Source: Orrella marina (GTDB taxonomy: Bacteria > Pseudomonadota > Gammaproteobacteria > Burkholderiales > Burkholderiaceae_B). From it: 64,000 nucleotides of DNA. The stretch is taken from the NCBI RefSeq assembly GCF_003058465.1, contig NZ_CP028901.1:1240001-1304000 (forward strand), given 5' to 3'. Positions 8,419 to 17,496 of the stretch are shown one piece after another (within the stretch, counting starts at the first letter, position 1; every line of letters starts with the position of its first letter). The translations under genes and the position numbers were made by a program. The notes beneath the pieces are model-generated. The model did no database searches and was not told where the DNA came from. It worked only from the letters and a program-made list of their open reading frames with translations.

Positions 8419-9989
8419 TCAGCGGTCGCCGATTCCCTGGCAGCCCGGTGTGAATCGTCAGGCTCTTCAGCCCGATCACCAATGGCCCCTGGAGACTGTA
8501 TCGGTTGATCCAGAGACGATTGATCCATGCCAAGCTCGCGCAGTTTGCGTGTGATCGTGTTACGCCCCATCCCCAGGCGCGCCGCTGCCTCAACCCTGCG
8601 ACCTCGGCAGACATCCAGTGCAGCTTGCAGAATTGCCCGTTCGAATTCGTTGGTCAAGGACCCCCAGAGATCGGGCTCAGCCTTCATCAGGCGCTCAGTG
8701 GCGTCGCGCACAAGCCGGTCAGTCCATCGCCCGGGCGTCATCGACTCAGGCACAGGGGCCTGGGCATCCATTGAAACTGCAACAGGGGAATCGCTCACCA
8801 GCATGCTGGGGGTGTGAATCTCCGGTGGCAGATCATCCAGATTAATCGTCTGACCGGGAGCCATCACTGTTAACCAGTGACAAAAGTTTTCCAGTTGTCT
8901 GACGTTCCCCGGAAAATCAAATTGTTTGAGTGCATCAAGCGCCGCGTCCGAGAGCCTCTTCACTGGCACACCCAGCGTGTTGGCACTGACTGCCAGAAAG
9001 TGTCTGGCAAGCTGCTCAATATCTTCACGTCTTTCTCGTAAAGGCGGAAGACGCAGACGAATCACGTTCAGACGGTGAAACAGATCTTCCCGGAACTTGC
9101 CTTCACGCACACGCTCTTCCAGGGGCTGGTGAGTCGCTGCCACGATGCGAACGTCCGCACGCACAGGCTGCGACCCGCCAACCCGGTAAAACGTACCATC
9201 TGACAACACACGCAACAACCGTGTCTGCAGTTCAAACGGCATGTCCCCGATCTCATCCAGAAACAAGGTGCCGCCACTGGCCTCTTCAAAACGGCCACGA
9301 CGGGTAGTGTTGGCTCCGGTAAACGCCCCGCGCTCGTGACCAAACAATTCGGCCTCAAGCAGATCACGAGGAATCGCTGCCGTATTAAGCGCTACAAACG
9401 GTCCCTTTGAACGCATACCATGCTGGTGCAAGGCCCTTGCCACCAATTCTTTACCACTGCCCGACTCACCCGTAATCAACACTGTGACGTTGGACTGGGC
9501 CAGTCGCCCAATGGCCCGAAACACCTCCTGCATCGCAGGTGACGCTGACTGAGTCAGCATCGCTTTGGGCGAAGACTCGCCGGCCCCGTCAGTTGTTCCA
9601 GCGTCCTGGGCACCTGGCTCTGCCTGGCTGGACTCCTGAATGGCCCGGCTGATAAGCGATACAGCTTCGTTTACATCGAAGGGCTTGGGGAGATAGTCAA
9701 AAGCACCTCCCTGGAACGCCGAGACGGTGCTATCCAGATCACCAAACGCGGTCATGATGATGACAGGCAGTGCGGGATGAGCCCGCTTGACGTCTTTCAG
9801 GAGCGCCAGTCCATCCTTACCTGGCATCCGGATATCTGACACAAGTGCTGCCGGGACATCATCATGCAGCGCGGTCTGCACTTCCTGCGCACTAGAGAAA
9901 CTGACCGTCTCGATTCCAGCACGGGTCAGCGCCTTCTCGAGCACCCAGCGAATGGCTTGATCATCGTCTACGATCCATACGGGTTTCAT
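8409..9989 (-). CDS. ntrC: NtrC (NRI), sigma-54 nitrogen response regulator
   Basis: 526 residues. The receiver domain has acidic DDD (8-10) and phosphoacceptor D52 in [10 protein letters not shown]. The AAA+ domain has Walker A GESGSGKE, the sigma-54-contacting GAFTGA loop and Walker [10 protein letters not shown]. The C-terminal Fis-type helix-turn-helix is [20 protein letters not shown]. Phosphorylated by NtrB, it activates sigma-54 promoters under nitrogen limitation, including the glnA promoter in this window. It is somewhat longer than E. coli NtrC (469) because of linkers after the receiver and before the helix-turn-helix. Its ATG overlaps the ntrB stop (ATGA). It runs convergently into fbpC with a 10-bp overlap. 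Confidence 0.96.
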   Translation of the reverse strand: MKPVWIVDDDQAIRWVLEKALTRAGIETVSFSSAQEVQTALHDDVPAALVSDIRMPGKDGLALLKDVKRAHPALPVIIMTAFGDLDSTVSAFQGGAFDYLPKPFDVNEAVSLISRAIQESSQAEPGAQDAGTTDGAGESSPKAMLTQSASPAMQEVFRAIGRLAQSNVTVLITGESGSGKELVARALHQHGMRSKGPFVALNTAAIPRDLLEAELFGHERGAFTGANTTRRGRFEEASGGTLFLDEIGDMPFELQTRLLRVLSDGTFYRVGGSQPVRADVRIVAATHQPLEERVREGKFREDLFHRLNVIRLRLPPLRERREDIEQLARHFLAVSANTLGVPVKRLSDAALDALKQFDFPGNVRQLENFCHWLTVMAPGQTINLDDLPPEIHTPSMLVSDSPVAVSMDAQAPVPESMTPGRWTDRLVRDATERLMKAEPDLWGSLTNEFERAILQAALDVCRGRRVEAAARLGMGRNTITRKLRELGMDQSSLDQPIQSPGAIGDRAEEPDDSHRAARESATADHS

Positions 9990-11038
9990 GAGAGCTCCAG
10001 TGGTAACAACAATTTAAATTCTGTGCGGCCTGGCCTCGAATCGAATTCGATCAAACCATCGTGCTGTTGCAGCAGATCCTGAGCCAGGCTCAACCCCAGG
10101 CCTGTGCCCCCCTGCCGGTCCGTGACCAGCGGATGGAATATCCGTTCCCGCACCGCATCCGAAACGCCAGGACCGTTGTCGATCACGGAAATCTGAGCAG
10201 CCAGACGGTGCTGTCGACGATGCATCAGGACCTGCCGGGCAATCCGTGTTCTGACCTGAATCCTCGCATCCTGAACCTCGGGGTGCTGGGCAAGAATCTG
10301 CGCTGCATTTCGCACCACATTCAAAAGCGCCTGCACCAGACGGGCCGGATCAGCATAAACATCGGGCATCGACGCGTCGTAATCCCGTATCAGATGAATA
10401 CCGGGAAACTCGGCTGCTACCAGTGAACACACCCGCTCGCACACCTCGTGGATATTGATGTGTTCTTTATGCAAGGGCGTATTGCCAGGTGCTGTCAGTC
10501 TATCGACCAGTCCCTGAAGGCGATCAGCCTCGGAAATAATCACCCGTGTGTACTCTGTCAGACGCTCGTCGGGCAATTCGGATTCAAGCAACTGCGCCGC
10601 ACCACGCAACCCACCAAGTGGATTCTTGACTTCGTGGGCAAGATTTCTCAGCAATTCACGCTGGGCCGCGATTTCGTCGGCCAGACGCTGCGTGCGATCC
10701 ACGATGAGACGATGCTCCAGATCGGTGACTTCCATGATTGCCACCCAGGGCTGATGAACCAGACTCATGGTGGTAACAGACACTTCGGAAGAAACCCCGT
10801 TACGGTGCATCTTCACGACCTGCCGCATACCTTCTAGCGAGCCTTCACAGGCGTGATGCACTGACTGGGCCAGCGCAAGGTCTTCGTCAAAGAGCGCAAT
10901 CGCCATCTGCCCTTCGATCTGACGTCTTGACCGTCCAAACAAGTCTTCGGAAGCCGCGTTGGCATGGGACACCACGCCATCGCGGTCCAGCAACAACACT
11001 GTTGTCGAGAGCAGATTCAGTATTTCAGCAACTTTCAT
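9986..11038 (-). CDS. ntrB: NtrB (GlnL), nitrogen-sensing histidine kinase
   Basis: 350 residues. A PAS domain (about 5-110) is followed by the dimerisation helix with the phosphorylated histidine H135 (LAHEVKNPLGGLRGAAQL) and an ATPase domain with N-box VVRNAAQ, DNGPGV and GGTGLGLSLA. It phosphorylates and dephosphorylates NtrC, and PII (GlnB, 56829-57167 here) normally switches it. The frame opens 14 codons earlier, but that start lies before a strong hairpin, and the start at 11038 gives the family N-terminus MKVAEILNLL. There is little ribosome-site sequence, so expression may depend on glnA read-through. Confidence 0.95.
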   Translation of the reverse strand: MKVAEILNLLSTTVLLLDRDGVVSHANAASEDLFGRSRRQIEGQMAIALFDEDLALAQSVHHACEGSLEGMRQVVKMHRNGVSSEVSVTTMSLVHQPWVAIMEVTDLEHRLIVDRTQRLADEIAAQRELLRNLAHEVKNPLGGLRGAAQLLESELPDERLTEYTRVIISEADRLQGLVDRLTAPGNTPLHKEHINIHEVCERVCSLVAAEFPGIHLIRDYDASMPDVYADPARLVQALLNVVRNAAQILAQHPEVQDARIQVRTRIARQVLMHRRQHRLAAQISVIDNGPGVSDAVRERIFHPLVTDRQGGTGLGLSLAQDLLQQHDGLIEFDSRPGRTEFKLLLPLELS

Positions 11039-11042
11039 GGTT

Positions 11043-11063
11043 GTCGGGCCGGGGTGGCCCGAC
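11043..11063 (-). promoter_or_regulatory. Perfect hairpin between glnA and ntrB
   Basis: On the minus strand GTCGGGCC-ACCCC-GGCCCGAC forms an 8-bp perfect GC stem, 17 nt after the glnA stop and only 4 nt before the ntrB ATG. No U run follows, so it is not a normal intrinsic terminator. It may set the glnA:ntrBC ratio by partial termination or RNA processing and may occlude ntrB translation initiation (inferred). Confidence 0.75.
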
Positions 11064-11080
11064 CCCTTATACAAAGTCAA

Positions 11081-12493
11081 TCACAGGCTGTAGTACATGT
11101 CGAACTCAACCGGATGGGCAGTCACACGCATGCGAGTAACCTCCTGCATCTTCAGCTCGATGTATGCATCAAGCATTTCGTTGCTGAACACGCCGCCACG
11201 GGTGAGGAACTCGCGATCGCTGTCGAGCGCCTCGAGTGCCTGCTCGAGCGAACTGCATACGGTCGGGATCTTTGCATCTTCTTCAGGCGCCAGGTCGTAC
11301 AGGTTCTTGTCCGCTGGATCGCCAGGATGGATCTTGTTCTGCACCCCATCAAGACCAGCCATCATCAGAGCAGAGAATGCGAGATACGGGTTGGCCAGAG
11401 GATCCGGGAAGCGGGCCTCGATCCGGCGCGCCTTGGGGTTGCCGACGTAAGGAATCCGGATAGATGCGGAACGGTTACGGGCTGAGTAAGCCAGTTTGAC
11501 CGGTGCTTCGAAGTGAGGAACCAGACGCTTGTACGAGTTCGTACCCGGGTTGGTGATGGCATTCAGAGCACGGGCATGCTTGATGATGCCGCCGATGTAA
11601 TACAGCGCGAATTCGGACAGACCGGCGTACCCATTACCTGCAAACAGGTTCTGACCATCTTTCCAGATTGACTGGTGAACGTGCATGCCGGACCCGTTGT
11701 CACCAACGACAGGCTTGGGCATGAAGGTTGCCGTCTTGCCGTACGCGTGGGCCACATTGTGAACCGTGTACTTCAAAATCTGGTTCCAGTCAGCGCGACG
11801 CAACAGTGTGTTGAAGACCGTACCAATTTCAGACTGTCCTGCGCCGGCCACTTCGTGGTGGTGGACTTCCACTGGCACGCCCTGCTCTTCGAGCAGCAGA
11901 CACATTTCCGAACGCATGTCCTGGAAGGTATCAACCGGGGGAACCGGGAAGTAACCGCCTTTAACCTTGGGACGGTGGCCCATGTTGGCGCCATCCATGT
12001 CCTTGCCACGGCTCCACGAACCCTCTTCCGAGTGAATTTTTACGAAGCAGCCCGACATGTCGTCGTCCCAGGACACGCCGTCAAACACGAAGAACTCAGG
12101 CTCGGGACCAAAGTAGGCCGTATCGCCAAGTCCACTCGATTTCAGATAGGCTTCCGCACGTTTGGCGAGCGAACGTGGATCACGGTCGTATCCCTTCATG
12201 TCAGACGGCTCAAGCACGTCACACGTCAGGATCAGTGTGGACTCCTCACGGAAGGGGTCCATGTGGGCTGTTGCAGGATCGGGCATCAGCAACATGTCTG
12301 ACGCTTCGATGCCCTTCCAGCCGGCAATTGAAGATCCATCAAAAGCCTGTCCGGATTCCAGCTTGTCAGCATCGACCAGTTTAGCGGGAATGGAAACGTG
12401 CTGTTCCTTGCCAAGTGTGTCGGTGAAACGCAAGTCGACAAACTTGACGTCGTTATCAGCGATCAATTTCAAAACGTCTTCAGTGGTGCTCAT
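11081..12493 (-). CDS. glnA: Glutamine synthetase type I
   Basis: 470 residues, the normal size for GSI-beta. It makes glutamine from glutamate, ammonia and ATP. Visible signatures are [12 protein letters not shown] near the N-terminus, the ATP-site region [16 protein letters not shown], and the adenylylation tyrosine Y399 in [10 protein letters not shown], so activity should be reversibly shut off by GlnE. The frame runs on upstream, but the start at 12493 ([11 protein letters not shown]) has a GGAG site and the right N-terminus. It is transcribed from the sigma-54 promoter at 12639-12653 and followed by ntrB-ntrC. Confidence 0.98.
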   Translation of the reverse strand: MSTTEDVLKLIADNDVKFVDLRFTDTLGKEQHVSIPAKLVDADKLESGQAFDGSSIAGWKGIEASDMLLMPDPATAHMDPFREESTLILTCDVLEPSDMKGYDRDPRSLAKRAEAYLKSSGLGDTAYFGPEPEFFVFDGVSWDDDMSGCFVKIHSEEGSWSRGKDMDGANMGHRPKVKGGYFPVPPVDTFQDMRSEMCLLLEEQGVPVEVHHHEVAGAGQSEIGTVFNTLLRRADWNQILKYTVHNVAHAYGKTATFMPKPVVGDNGSGMHVHQSIWKDGQNLFAGNGYAGLSEFALYYIGGIIKHARALNAITNPGTNSYKRLVPHFEAPVKLAYSARNRSASIRIPYVGNPKARRIEARFPDPLANPYLAFSALMMAGLDGVQNKIHPGDPADKNLYDLAPEEDAKIPTVCSSLEQALEALDSDREFLTRGGVFSNEMLDAYIELKMQEVTRMRVTAHPVEFDMYYSL

Positions 12494-12638
12494 GTTGACT
12501 CCGGTGATGACAGGTTCAGTGTAAAAATTAACTTTAAAATCAGGAACGAGCGGTTCTTCTGAGAGACCTCTCATTCTGCTGCTCAATGCAAGTCAGGTGA
12601 TTTGTTGATGACTCGTTTTGATGCTTGAAACACATCAA

Positions 12639-12653
12639 GCAACTTCCGTGCCA
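12639..12653 (-). promoter_or_regulatory. Sigma-54 (RpoN) promoter of glnA
   Basis: On the minus strand the sequence is TGGCAC-GGAAG-TTGC, an exact match to the -24/-12 consensus TGGCAC-N5-TTGC. It lies about 146 bp before the glnA ATG, giving a long leader. The expected start of transcription is near 12628. Confidence 0.9.
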
Positions 12654-12693
12654 ACTTGAACGCACCCGAAGCGCGCACGATCAAACCAGCATA

Positions 12694-12733
12694 ATGCACC
12701 AGACAAGTGCTTTGTGCACCATTTATGGCACTG
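12694..12733 (-). promoter_or_regulatory. Probable NtrC binding sites upstream of glnA
   Basis: Two TGCACCA half sites occur here (at about 12695 and 12714). The second forms the imperfect dyad TGCACCA-TTTA-TGGCACT, close to the NtrC consensus TGCACCA-N5-TGGTGCA. They lie about 45-80 bp upstream of the sigma-54 promoter, where an NtrC enhancer would act. The match is imperfect. Confidence 0.6.
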
Positions 12734-12931
12734 TTTGAGTGCAAACACTTAGATCGATATCGCCCGTCTGGTAGCTGTCCTCCGTGTTTGCACCCATTCC
12801 TGGCGTCATCTATTCGCATCACTCACTTGACGTCGCCCAGTTGCGCGCAGCCCGAGATGGCCAGAGATGATCTTCCTTGCGACAAGTCATGAATCTTTGC
12901 AATGCAGCGCACGATCCACTGTACTGGCAGA

Positions 12932-14167
12932 TCAACTCTCTGATAGAAACTGGGACTGTAGCGTGTTGAGATGACGCCACCCAAGCGGACTCGCCACGAT
13001 GCGGTCAGCCCAAGGTGCCAGAAGCCCCTTGTCAATTGCCTTCTGGATCTGTGGATGAATCTGGTGCAGGGGCATACCGGTGCGCTGCTCGAACAGACTG
13101 GACGAAACCCCTTCGCGCAAACGCAACGCATTGAGCATAAACTCAAAGGGCAACTCGGCTTCGGCTATCGAAACCGACTCTGGTATATGCGAGCCATCCC
13201 ACTGCACGGCTCGCTGCATCCACTGAAGCGGGCTGCGCGTACGCGCCTCACGCACAATCCGGTCCGGAAACGAAATCTTGCTGTGCGCACCCGGTCCGAT
13301 GCCCAGATAATCCCCGAACGTCCAGTAATTCATGTTGTGGCGACTGGTAGCCCCTGGTTTGGCATACGCCGAAACTTCGTAACGGTCCCAGCCTTGTGCA
13401 ACGATCTCCTCCTGGATCACCGACTCCATCTGGTCGATCACATCCTCGTCAGGTAGTACTGGCGGATACTTCGCGAACACGGTCTGCGGCTCAAGAGTCA
13501 GCTGATAAAGACTGAGGTGCTCGGTGTCAAACTGCCGGATCTGCCGCAAAGTCTGGCACCACTGCTCTGCACTCTGACCAGGCAGACCATACATCAAGTC
13601 AAGATTGACCCTCCCAAAACTCGAGCGAGCCATTTCGATCGCCGCAAGCGCCTGACTAACATCATGAATGCGGCCAAGCGCGATCAGTTGTGCGTCATCA
13701 AGCGACTGGATACCCAGCGAGATGCGATTAATGCCGCTCGCAGCGTAACCTTTGAACCGGTCAATCTCTGCTGCACCAGGGTTGGCCTCAATCGTGATCT
13801 CGGCATCGGCCCACAATGCCACTCGCGCGCGCACCATGGAAAGAATCTGATCCATGGTTTGTTCGGAGAGCAGACTCGGGGTCCCTCCCCCGAAAAAAAC
13901 TGCGTGAATCTGGCGTCCCCAGATGTGAGGCAGCGCCTGCTCGAGATCGGCGGTGAGGGCTGCAAGATAGTCGGCCTCAGGCAGATCAGCAGGAGCCTCA
14001 TGCGAGTTGAAGTCACAGTAAGGACATTTCCGCACGCACCAGGGCACATGAATATACAAAGTCAGCGGCGGAAGCGTCTGCAAACCCTTCCAGACGACAG
14101 AACGGTCTCCGGATGTCTGAATCCGGGAGGCCTCAACGATGGGAATGATGCGATGCGGTTGGGCCAC
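12932..14167 (-). CDS. hemW: HemW, radical-SAM heme chaperone
   Basis: 411 residues. HemW is a coproporphyrinogen-oxidase-like radical SAM protein that binds heme and is thought to hand it to haemoproteins. The iron-sulphur motif CVRKCPYC (C44, C48, C51) in YIHVPWCVRKCPYCDFNSH is the HemW form with CxxxCxxC. FFGGGTPSLL follows near 105. I chose a GTG start at 14167 because AGGAGG lies 4 nt before it and the frame before that is unlike the family; the frame itself stays open to 14338. It is followed on the same strand by the nitrogen genes and preceded by rdgB. Confidence 0.93.
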   Translation of the reverse strand: MAQPHRIIPIVEASRIQTSGDRSVVWKGLQTLPPLTLYIHVPWCVRKCPYCDFNSHEAPADLPEADYLAALTADLEQALPHIWGRQIHAVFFGGGTPSLLSEQTMDQILSMVRARVALWADAEITIEANPGAAEIDRFKGYAASGINRISLGIQSLDDAQLIALGRIHDVSQALAAIEMARSSFGRVNLDLMYGLPGQSAEQWCQTLRQIRQFDTEHLSLYQLTLEPQTVFAKYPPVLPDEDVIDQMESVIQEEIVAQGWDRYEVSAYAKPGATSRHNMNYWTFGDYLGIGPGAHSKISFPDRIVREARTRSPLQWMQRAVQWDGSHIPESVSIAEAELPFEFMLNALRLREGVSSSLFEQRTGMPLHQIHPQIQKAIDKGLLAPWADRIVASPLGWRHLNTLQSQFLSES

Positions 14168-14315
14168 CTGCCCTCCTGAAAAACAATCACCAGCAACTGA
14201 TGCTGATACCAGCATAGGGTACTGGATCATGGTGCTGAAATTCGGTCCGAATGACCCTGTCCGCAACGTTGCGGGTGCTGACCCCCCCCAGGGGCCGGGA
14301 GTCACCACCTGGCTG

Positions 14316-14942
14316 TCAGCGCGGGGTAACTGGCTCAATCAAACCGAGTGTCTGCGTTTGGGCGATCAGGTCATCGGTTGCCATGGCACGGTGGCTGATC
14401 CGGTTCTTGACCTCTGGATCAAGCTGCGCAACGGTCATCTGCCGCGCCGGCAGCCAGAAATGCGGATCATAGCCAAACCCATTCTGGCCCCTGGCCTGAT
14501 CCACGATCTCACCATGCCAGACTGCCTGCGCCACGACCGGAAGCGGATCCTGTGCATGGCGCACCAGAACCAGCAGCGCAACATAAAAACCCCTGCGATC
14601 GGACTGCGCCGCCATTGACTCGACAAGCTTCTGGTTATTGAGACTATCCTGATCCTGACCCGCCTGTGGCGTTGCAAAGCGGGCTGACAGTACCCCAGGC
14701 GCACCGCCAAGTGCCGGCACGCAAAGGCCAGAATCATCAGCCAGAGCAGGCAGTCCGCTTTGCTCGCTAGCATGGCGCGCCTTGGCCAGTGCGTTTTCCA
14801 GGAACGTACAGTGAGGCTCCGGGACGGGCTCAATTCCCAAAGTTTTTTGCGATACCACCTCTACGCCCAGCGGCGTCAGCAGACGCGCAAACTCGCGCAG
14901 CTTGCCGGCGTTACCGGATGCCAGCACCAGCTTTTGAATCAT
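14316..14942 (-). CDS. rdgB: RdgB/HAM1, XTP/dITP pyrophosphatase
   Basis: 208 residues. It removes dITP, XTP and related deaminated purine nucleotides. Family signatures are LASGNAGKLREF at 6-17 (nucleotide/metal site), ADDSGLCVPALGGAPGVLSAR, and FGYDPHFWLP. An AGGAG site precedes the ATG, which overlaps the stop of the upstream LysR gene by 4 bp (ATGA). In related genomes rdgB usually follows rph; here a long accessory stretch sits between them. A run of eight C (plus strand 14282-14289) lies in the gap to hemW. Confidence 0.95.
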   Translation of the reverse strand: MIQKLVLASGNAGKLREFARLLTPLGVEVVSQKTLGIEPVPEPHCTFLENALAKARHASEQSGLPALADDSGLCVPALGGAPGVLSARFATPQAGQDQDSLNNQKLVESMAAQSDRRGFYVALLVLVRHAQDPLPVVAQAVWHGEIVDQARGQNGFGYDPHFWLPARQMTVAQLDPEVKNRISHRAMATDDLIAQTQTLGLIEPVTPR

Positions 14943-15889
14943 AGGGACTCCTTTGACTGCTTCGACGTCGAGTTAGCCTGGCCTTGCGCTTCGCATGGCA
15001 CATCTTCGAGCAACAGGTCCACAAGGTCCCTGGCAAACGCGGGCAACGCCTCCAGATCGCGCACACAGATATGTAATTTGCGTTCGGCCCAGCCATCAGA
15101 AATACGCACCAGACGGATATCCATATTGCGGGCGTACCGGCGTGCAGCCCGCTCGGGAACCACACCGATACCAACTCTGGCCTCAATCATCCGGCAGACT
15201 GCCTCAAAACTGGCGACCTCCACCCGAAACTTTAAAGGAAAGCCAATATTCTCGGCAGCCTGTAGCAAGAAGGCGTGAATTGCACTCCATTCAGAAAGGC
15301 CAACATAGTCGTACTCCAGCGTGTCCGCGAAAGAAACCTCTTCGAGTTCAGACAGTGGATGATCGGGATGCGTGACCAGAATCAACCGGTCCTTGCGATA
15401 CGGCAGATACTCGATGCCATTGGCAGCAGGTTGTCCCGCCACGATACCTATATCAGCCGACCCGTCAGCCACACCTTTGGCAACCAGATAACTCAATCGT
15501 TCCCGCAGGTTGACGTTTACGTCCTCGTGCGAAGCCAGATAGCGGCTGAGCACTGCCGGCATGAACTCGGTCATGGCGGTTGTATTGGCAAAAATCCTGA
15601 CCTGGCCCTTGATCCCTCGAGAGTACTCGTGAATATCACCGCGCAACTGGTCAATCTGCTGAAGGACCTTGCGTGCATGCCTTAGAAACGCTTCGCCTGA
15701 AGGTGTGAGCGTGACACCCTGGCTATTGCGGTTGAACAACCGGGTCCCGAAATGCTCTTCCAGGTTCTTGACCCTGTTGCTTGCAGCAGGCAGCGAGAGG
15801 TGTGACTTCTCGGCCCCTCGCGTCAGACTGCTGGCATCGCCAATGTTGACGATAAGTTGGAGATCTGTCAGATCGAAATGGCTGGCCAT
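14939..15889 (-). CDS. LysR-type transcriptional regulator
   Basis: 316 residues. An N-terminal helix-turn-helix (FDLTDLQLIVNIGDASSLTR) is followed by a LysR effector domain. The sequence AEKSHLSLPAASNRVKNLEE is typical of LysR proteins related to CysB/CbbR. The effector cannot be told from sequence. It is divergent from the acyl-CoA dehydrogenase operon 430 bp away and is the natural candidate to control it, but it is also translationally coupled to rdgB (ATGA), so its transcript likely feeds rdgB too. That coupling suggests this gene arrived at, or was fused to, the rdgB promoter side. Confidence 0.88.
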   Translation of the reverse strand: MASHFDLTDLQLIVNIGDASSLTRGAEKSHLSLPAASNRVKNLEEHFGTRLFNRNSQGVTLTPSGEAFLRHARKVLQQIDQLRGDIHEYSRGIKGQVRIFANTTAMTEFMPAVLSRYLASHEDVNVNLRERLSYLVAKGVADGSADIGIVAGQPAANGIEYLPYRKDRLILVTHPDHPLSELEEVSFADTLEYDYVGLSEWSAIHAFLLQAAENIGFPLKFRVEVASFEAVCRMIEARVGIGVVPERAARRYARNMDIRLVRISDGWAERKLHICVRDLEALPAFARDLVDLLLEDVPCEAQGQANSTSKQSKESL

Positions 15890-16322
15890 GGATGCTTATA
15901 AAAAAGTAAAGAAATGCAGATCAAAATGATCAGTGACGAGCACAACGCAATAGAACGCAATAGAAAGCAGGAAACACTGAACAAGGGCGTACGAACTCGA
16001 TTCAGGCTTGAGAAAAATCCGCTACGAACTTCTCTGCACTGCGGGCCGTGCCAGATGATTCGGGACAACCAGCATGCATCACTCGCGCAGACGATTACTC
16101 ACACTGTTAAAAGTTTGAGCGAAGTCCTTTAAACAAAACTCCCGCAGGCAGTTCAGCAGCCCACCTGATCCAGTACGCGCGCCATGCAACCATCCATCAG
16201 ACACATGAATCTTGCCGCCAGTTCATGTCAGGAAAACCCGGGCTTAAGGAATCATCAATTGGCAACATGCGTGCCATGGGGCACAGTGTCATTCTGTCTG
16301 AAACCATGATTTTAAGCCGACT
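15890..16322. other. Divergent control region between LysR gene and acyl-CoA dehydrogenase operon
   Basis: 433 bp without a gene. It should contain the promoters for the LysR gene and for the catabolic operon. The part next to the LysR gene is AT-rich and contains GATCAAAATGATC (15917-15929), a near-perfect dyad that could be an operator. I could not assign a LysR T-N11-A box with confidence. Confidence 0.5.
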
Positions 16323-17483
16323 ATGACTACTCACGCCGAGAAATACCAAGATATCCGTGAAGGGGTTCGCAGCCTGTGCGCCCAGTTCTCTGATGAATAC
16401 TTCCGCAAAGTCGATGAAGAGAGGGGTTACCCCGAAGAGTTCGTCAAGGCACTGACTGAAGCTGGATGGCTCGCAGCACTGATTCCCCAGGAATACGGTG
16501 GCTCTGGCCTGTCAATGACCGAGGCTTCCGTCATCATGGAAGAGATCAATCGCGCGGGCGGCAACTCCGGTGCCTGCCACGGTCAGATGTATAACATGGG
16601 CACGCTGCTGCGCCATGGATCCAAGGCCCAGAAGGATCTCTATCTGCCCAAGATTGCCTCAGGCGAGCTGCGTCTGCAGTCAATGGGTGTGACCGAGCCG
16701 ACAACAGGCACCGACACCACCAAGATCAAGACCACCGCCGTCAAGAAGGGTGATCGCTACGTGATCAACGGTCAGAAAGTGTGGATCTCACGCGTTCAGC
16801 ACTCAGACCTGATGATCCTGCTTGCCCGCACCACGCCGCTTGCAGAGGTCACCCGCAAGGCCGATGGTATGTCGATCTTCATCGTCAACATTCATGACGC
16901 TGTCAAGAGCGGCATGACGGTTCGCCCGATCCCGAACATGGTCAACCACGAGACCAACGAACTGTTCTTTGACAATCTCGAGATTCCTGAAGAAAACCTG
17001 ATCGGCGAGGAAGGCAAGGGATTCCGTTACATTCTGGACGGTCTGAATGCCGAGCGCGCGCTGATTGCTGGCGAGTGTATCGGTGACGGCTACTGGTTCA
17101 TCGACCGCGTCACCAAGTACGCCAAGGAGAGAATGGTTTTTGGTCGCCCGATCGGCCAGAACCAGGGTGTGCAATTCCCGATTGCCAAGGCATACATCAA
17201 CGTCGAAGCCGCCAGCTTGATGCGCTACGAGGCAACTCGCCTGTTTGACGAGGGCAAGCCTTGCGGTGCGCAGGCCAACATGGCCAAAATGCTGGCCGCG
17301 GATGCTTCCTGGGAAGCTGCTAACGCCTGCCTGCAGTTCCACGGCGGCTTCGGATTTGCGTGCGAATACGACGTCGAGCGCAAGTTCCGTGAAACCCGTC
17401 TGTATCAGGTCGCTCCGATTTCGACCAATCTGATTCTGTCGTATGTTGCTGAGCACATTCTGGGCCTGCCACGTTCCTTCTGA
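16323..17483 (+). CDS. Acyl-CoA dehydrogenase family protein
   Basis: 386 residues, normal for the family. It should oxidise an acyl-CoA to the enoyl-CoA with FAD. Visible are QSMGVTEPTTGTDTT (flavin/substrate region), QKVWISRV, and near the C-terminus QFHGGFGFACEYDVERKFRE. The usual catalytic segment YEGT after this is replaced by LYQVAPIST, so the common glutamate is missing. An alternative glutamate is available in LNAERALIAGE, the place used by isovaleryl-CoA dehydrogenases, which hints at a branched substrate. First gene of an operon with an MmgE/PrpD protein and an SDR; the LysR gene is divergent. The substrate is unknown. Confidence 0.9.
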   Translation: MTTHAEKYQDIREGVRSLCAQFSDEYFRKVDEERGYPEEFVKALTEAGWLAALIPQEYGGSGLSMTEASVIMEEINRAGGNSGACHGQMYNMGTLLRHGSKAQKDLYLPKIASGELRLQSMGVTEPTTGTDTTKIKTTAVKKGDRYVINGQKVWISRVQHSDLMILLARTTPLAEVTRKADGMSIFIVNIHDAVKSGMTVRPIPNMVNHETNELFFDNLEIPEENLIGEEGKGFRYILDGLNAERALIAGECIGDGYWFIDRVTKYAKERMVFGRPIGQNQGVQFPIAKAYINVEAASLMRYEATRLFDEGKPCGAQANMAKMLAADASWEAANACLQFHGGFGFACEYDVERKFRETRLYQVAPISTNLILSYVAEHILGLPRSF

Positions 17484-17496
17484 GGAGACAACAAAA

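Larger units (their letters stand above)
12494..12931. other. glnA control region and hemW 3' end
   Basis: 438 bp without a gene. It contains the glnA leader, the sigma-54 promoter and the NtrC-like sites. The remainder (12740-12931), next to the hemW stop, shows no obvious terminator or small gene. Confidence 0.7.

Noticed and set aside
11675..12301. 208-codon plus-strand open frame inside glnA
   Set aside because: It is antisense to the glutamine synthetase gene, has no family signature, and is explained by codon bias of glnA.
14282..14289. C8 tract between hemW and rdgB as a phase-variation switch
   Set aside because: With the GTG start of hemW at 14167 the tract is outside both genes, so length change would not shift a frame.
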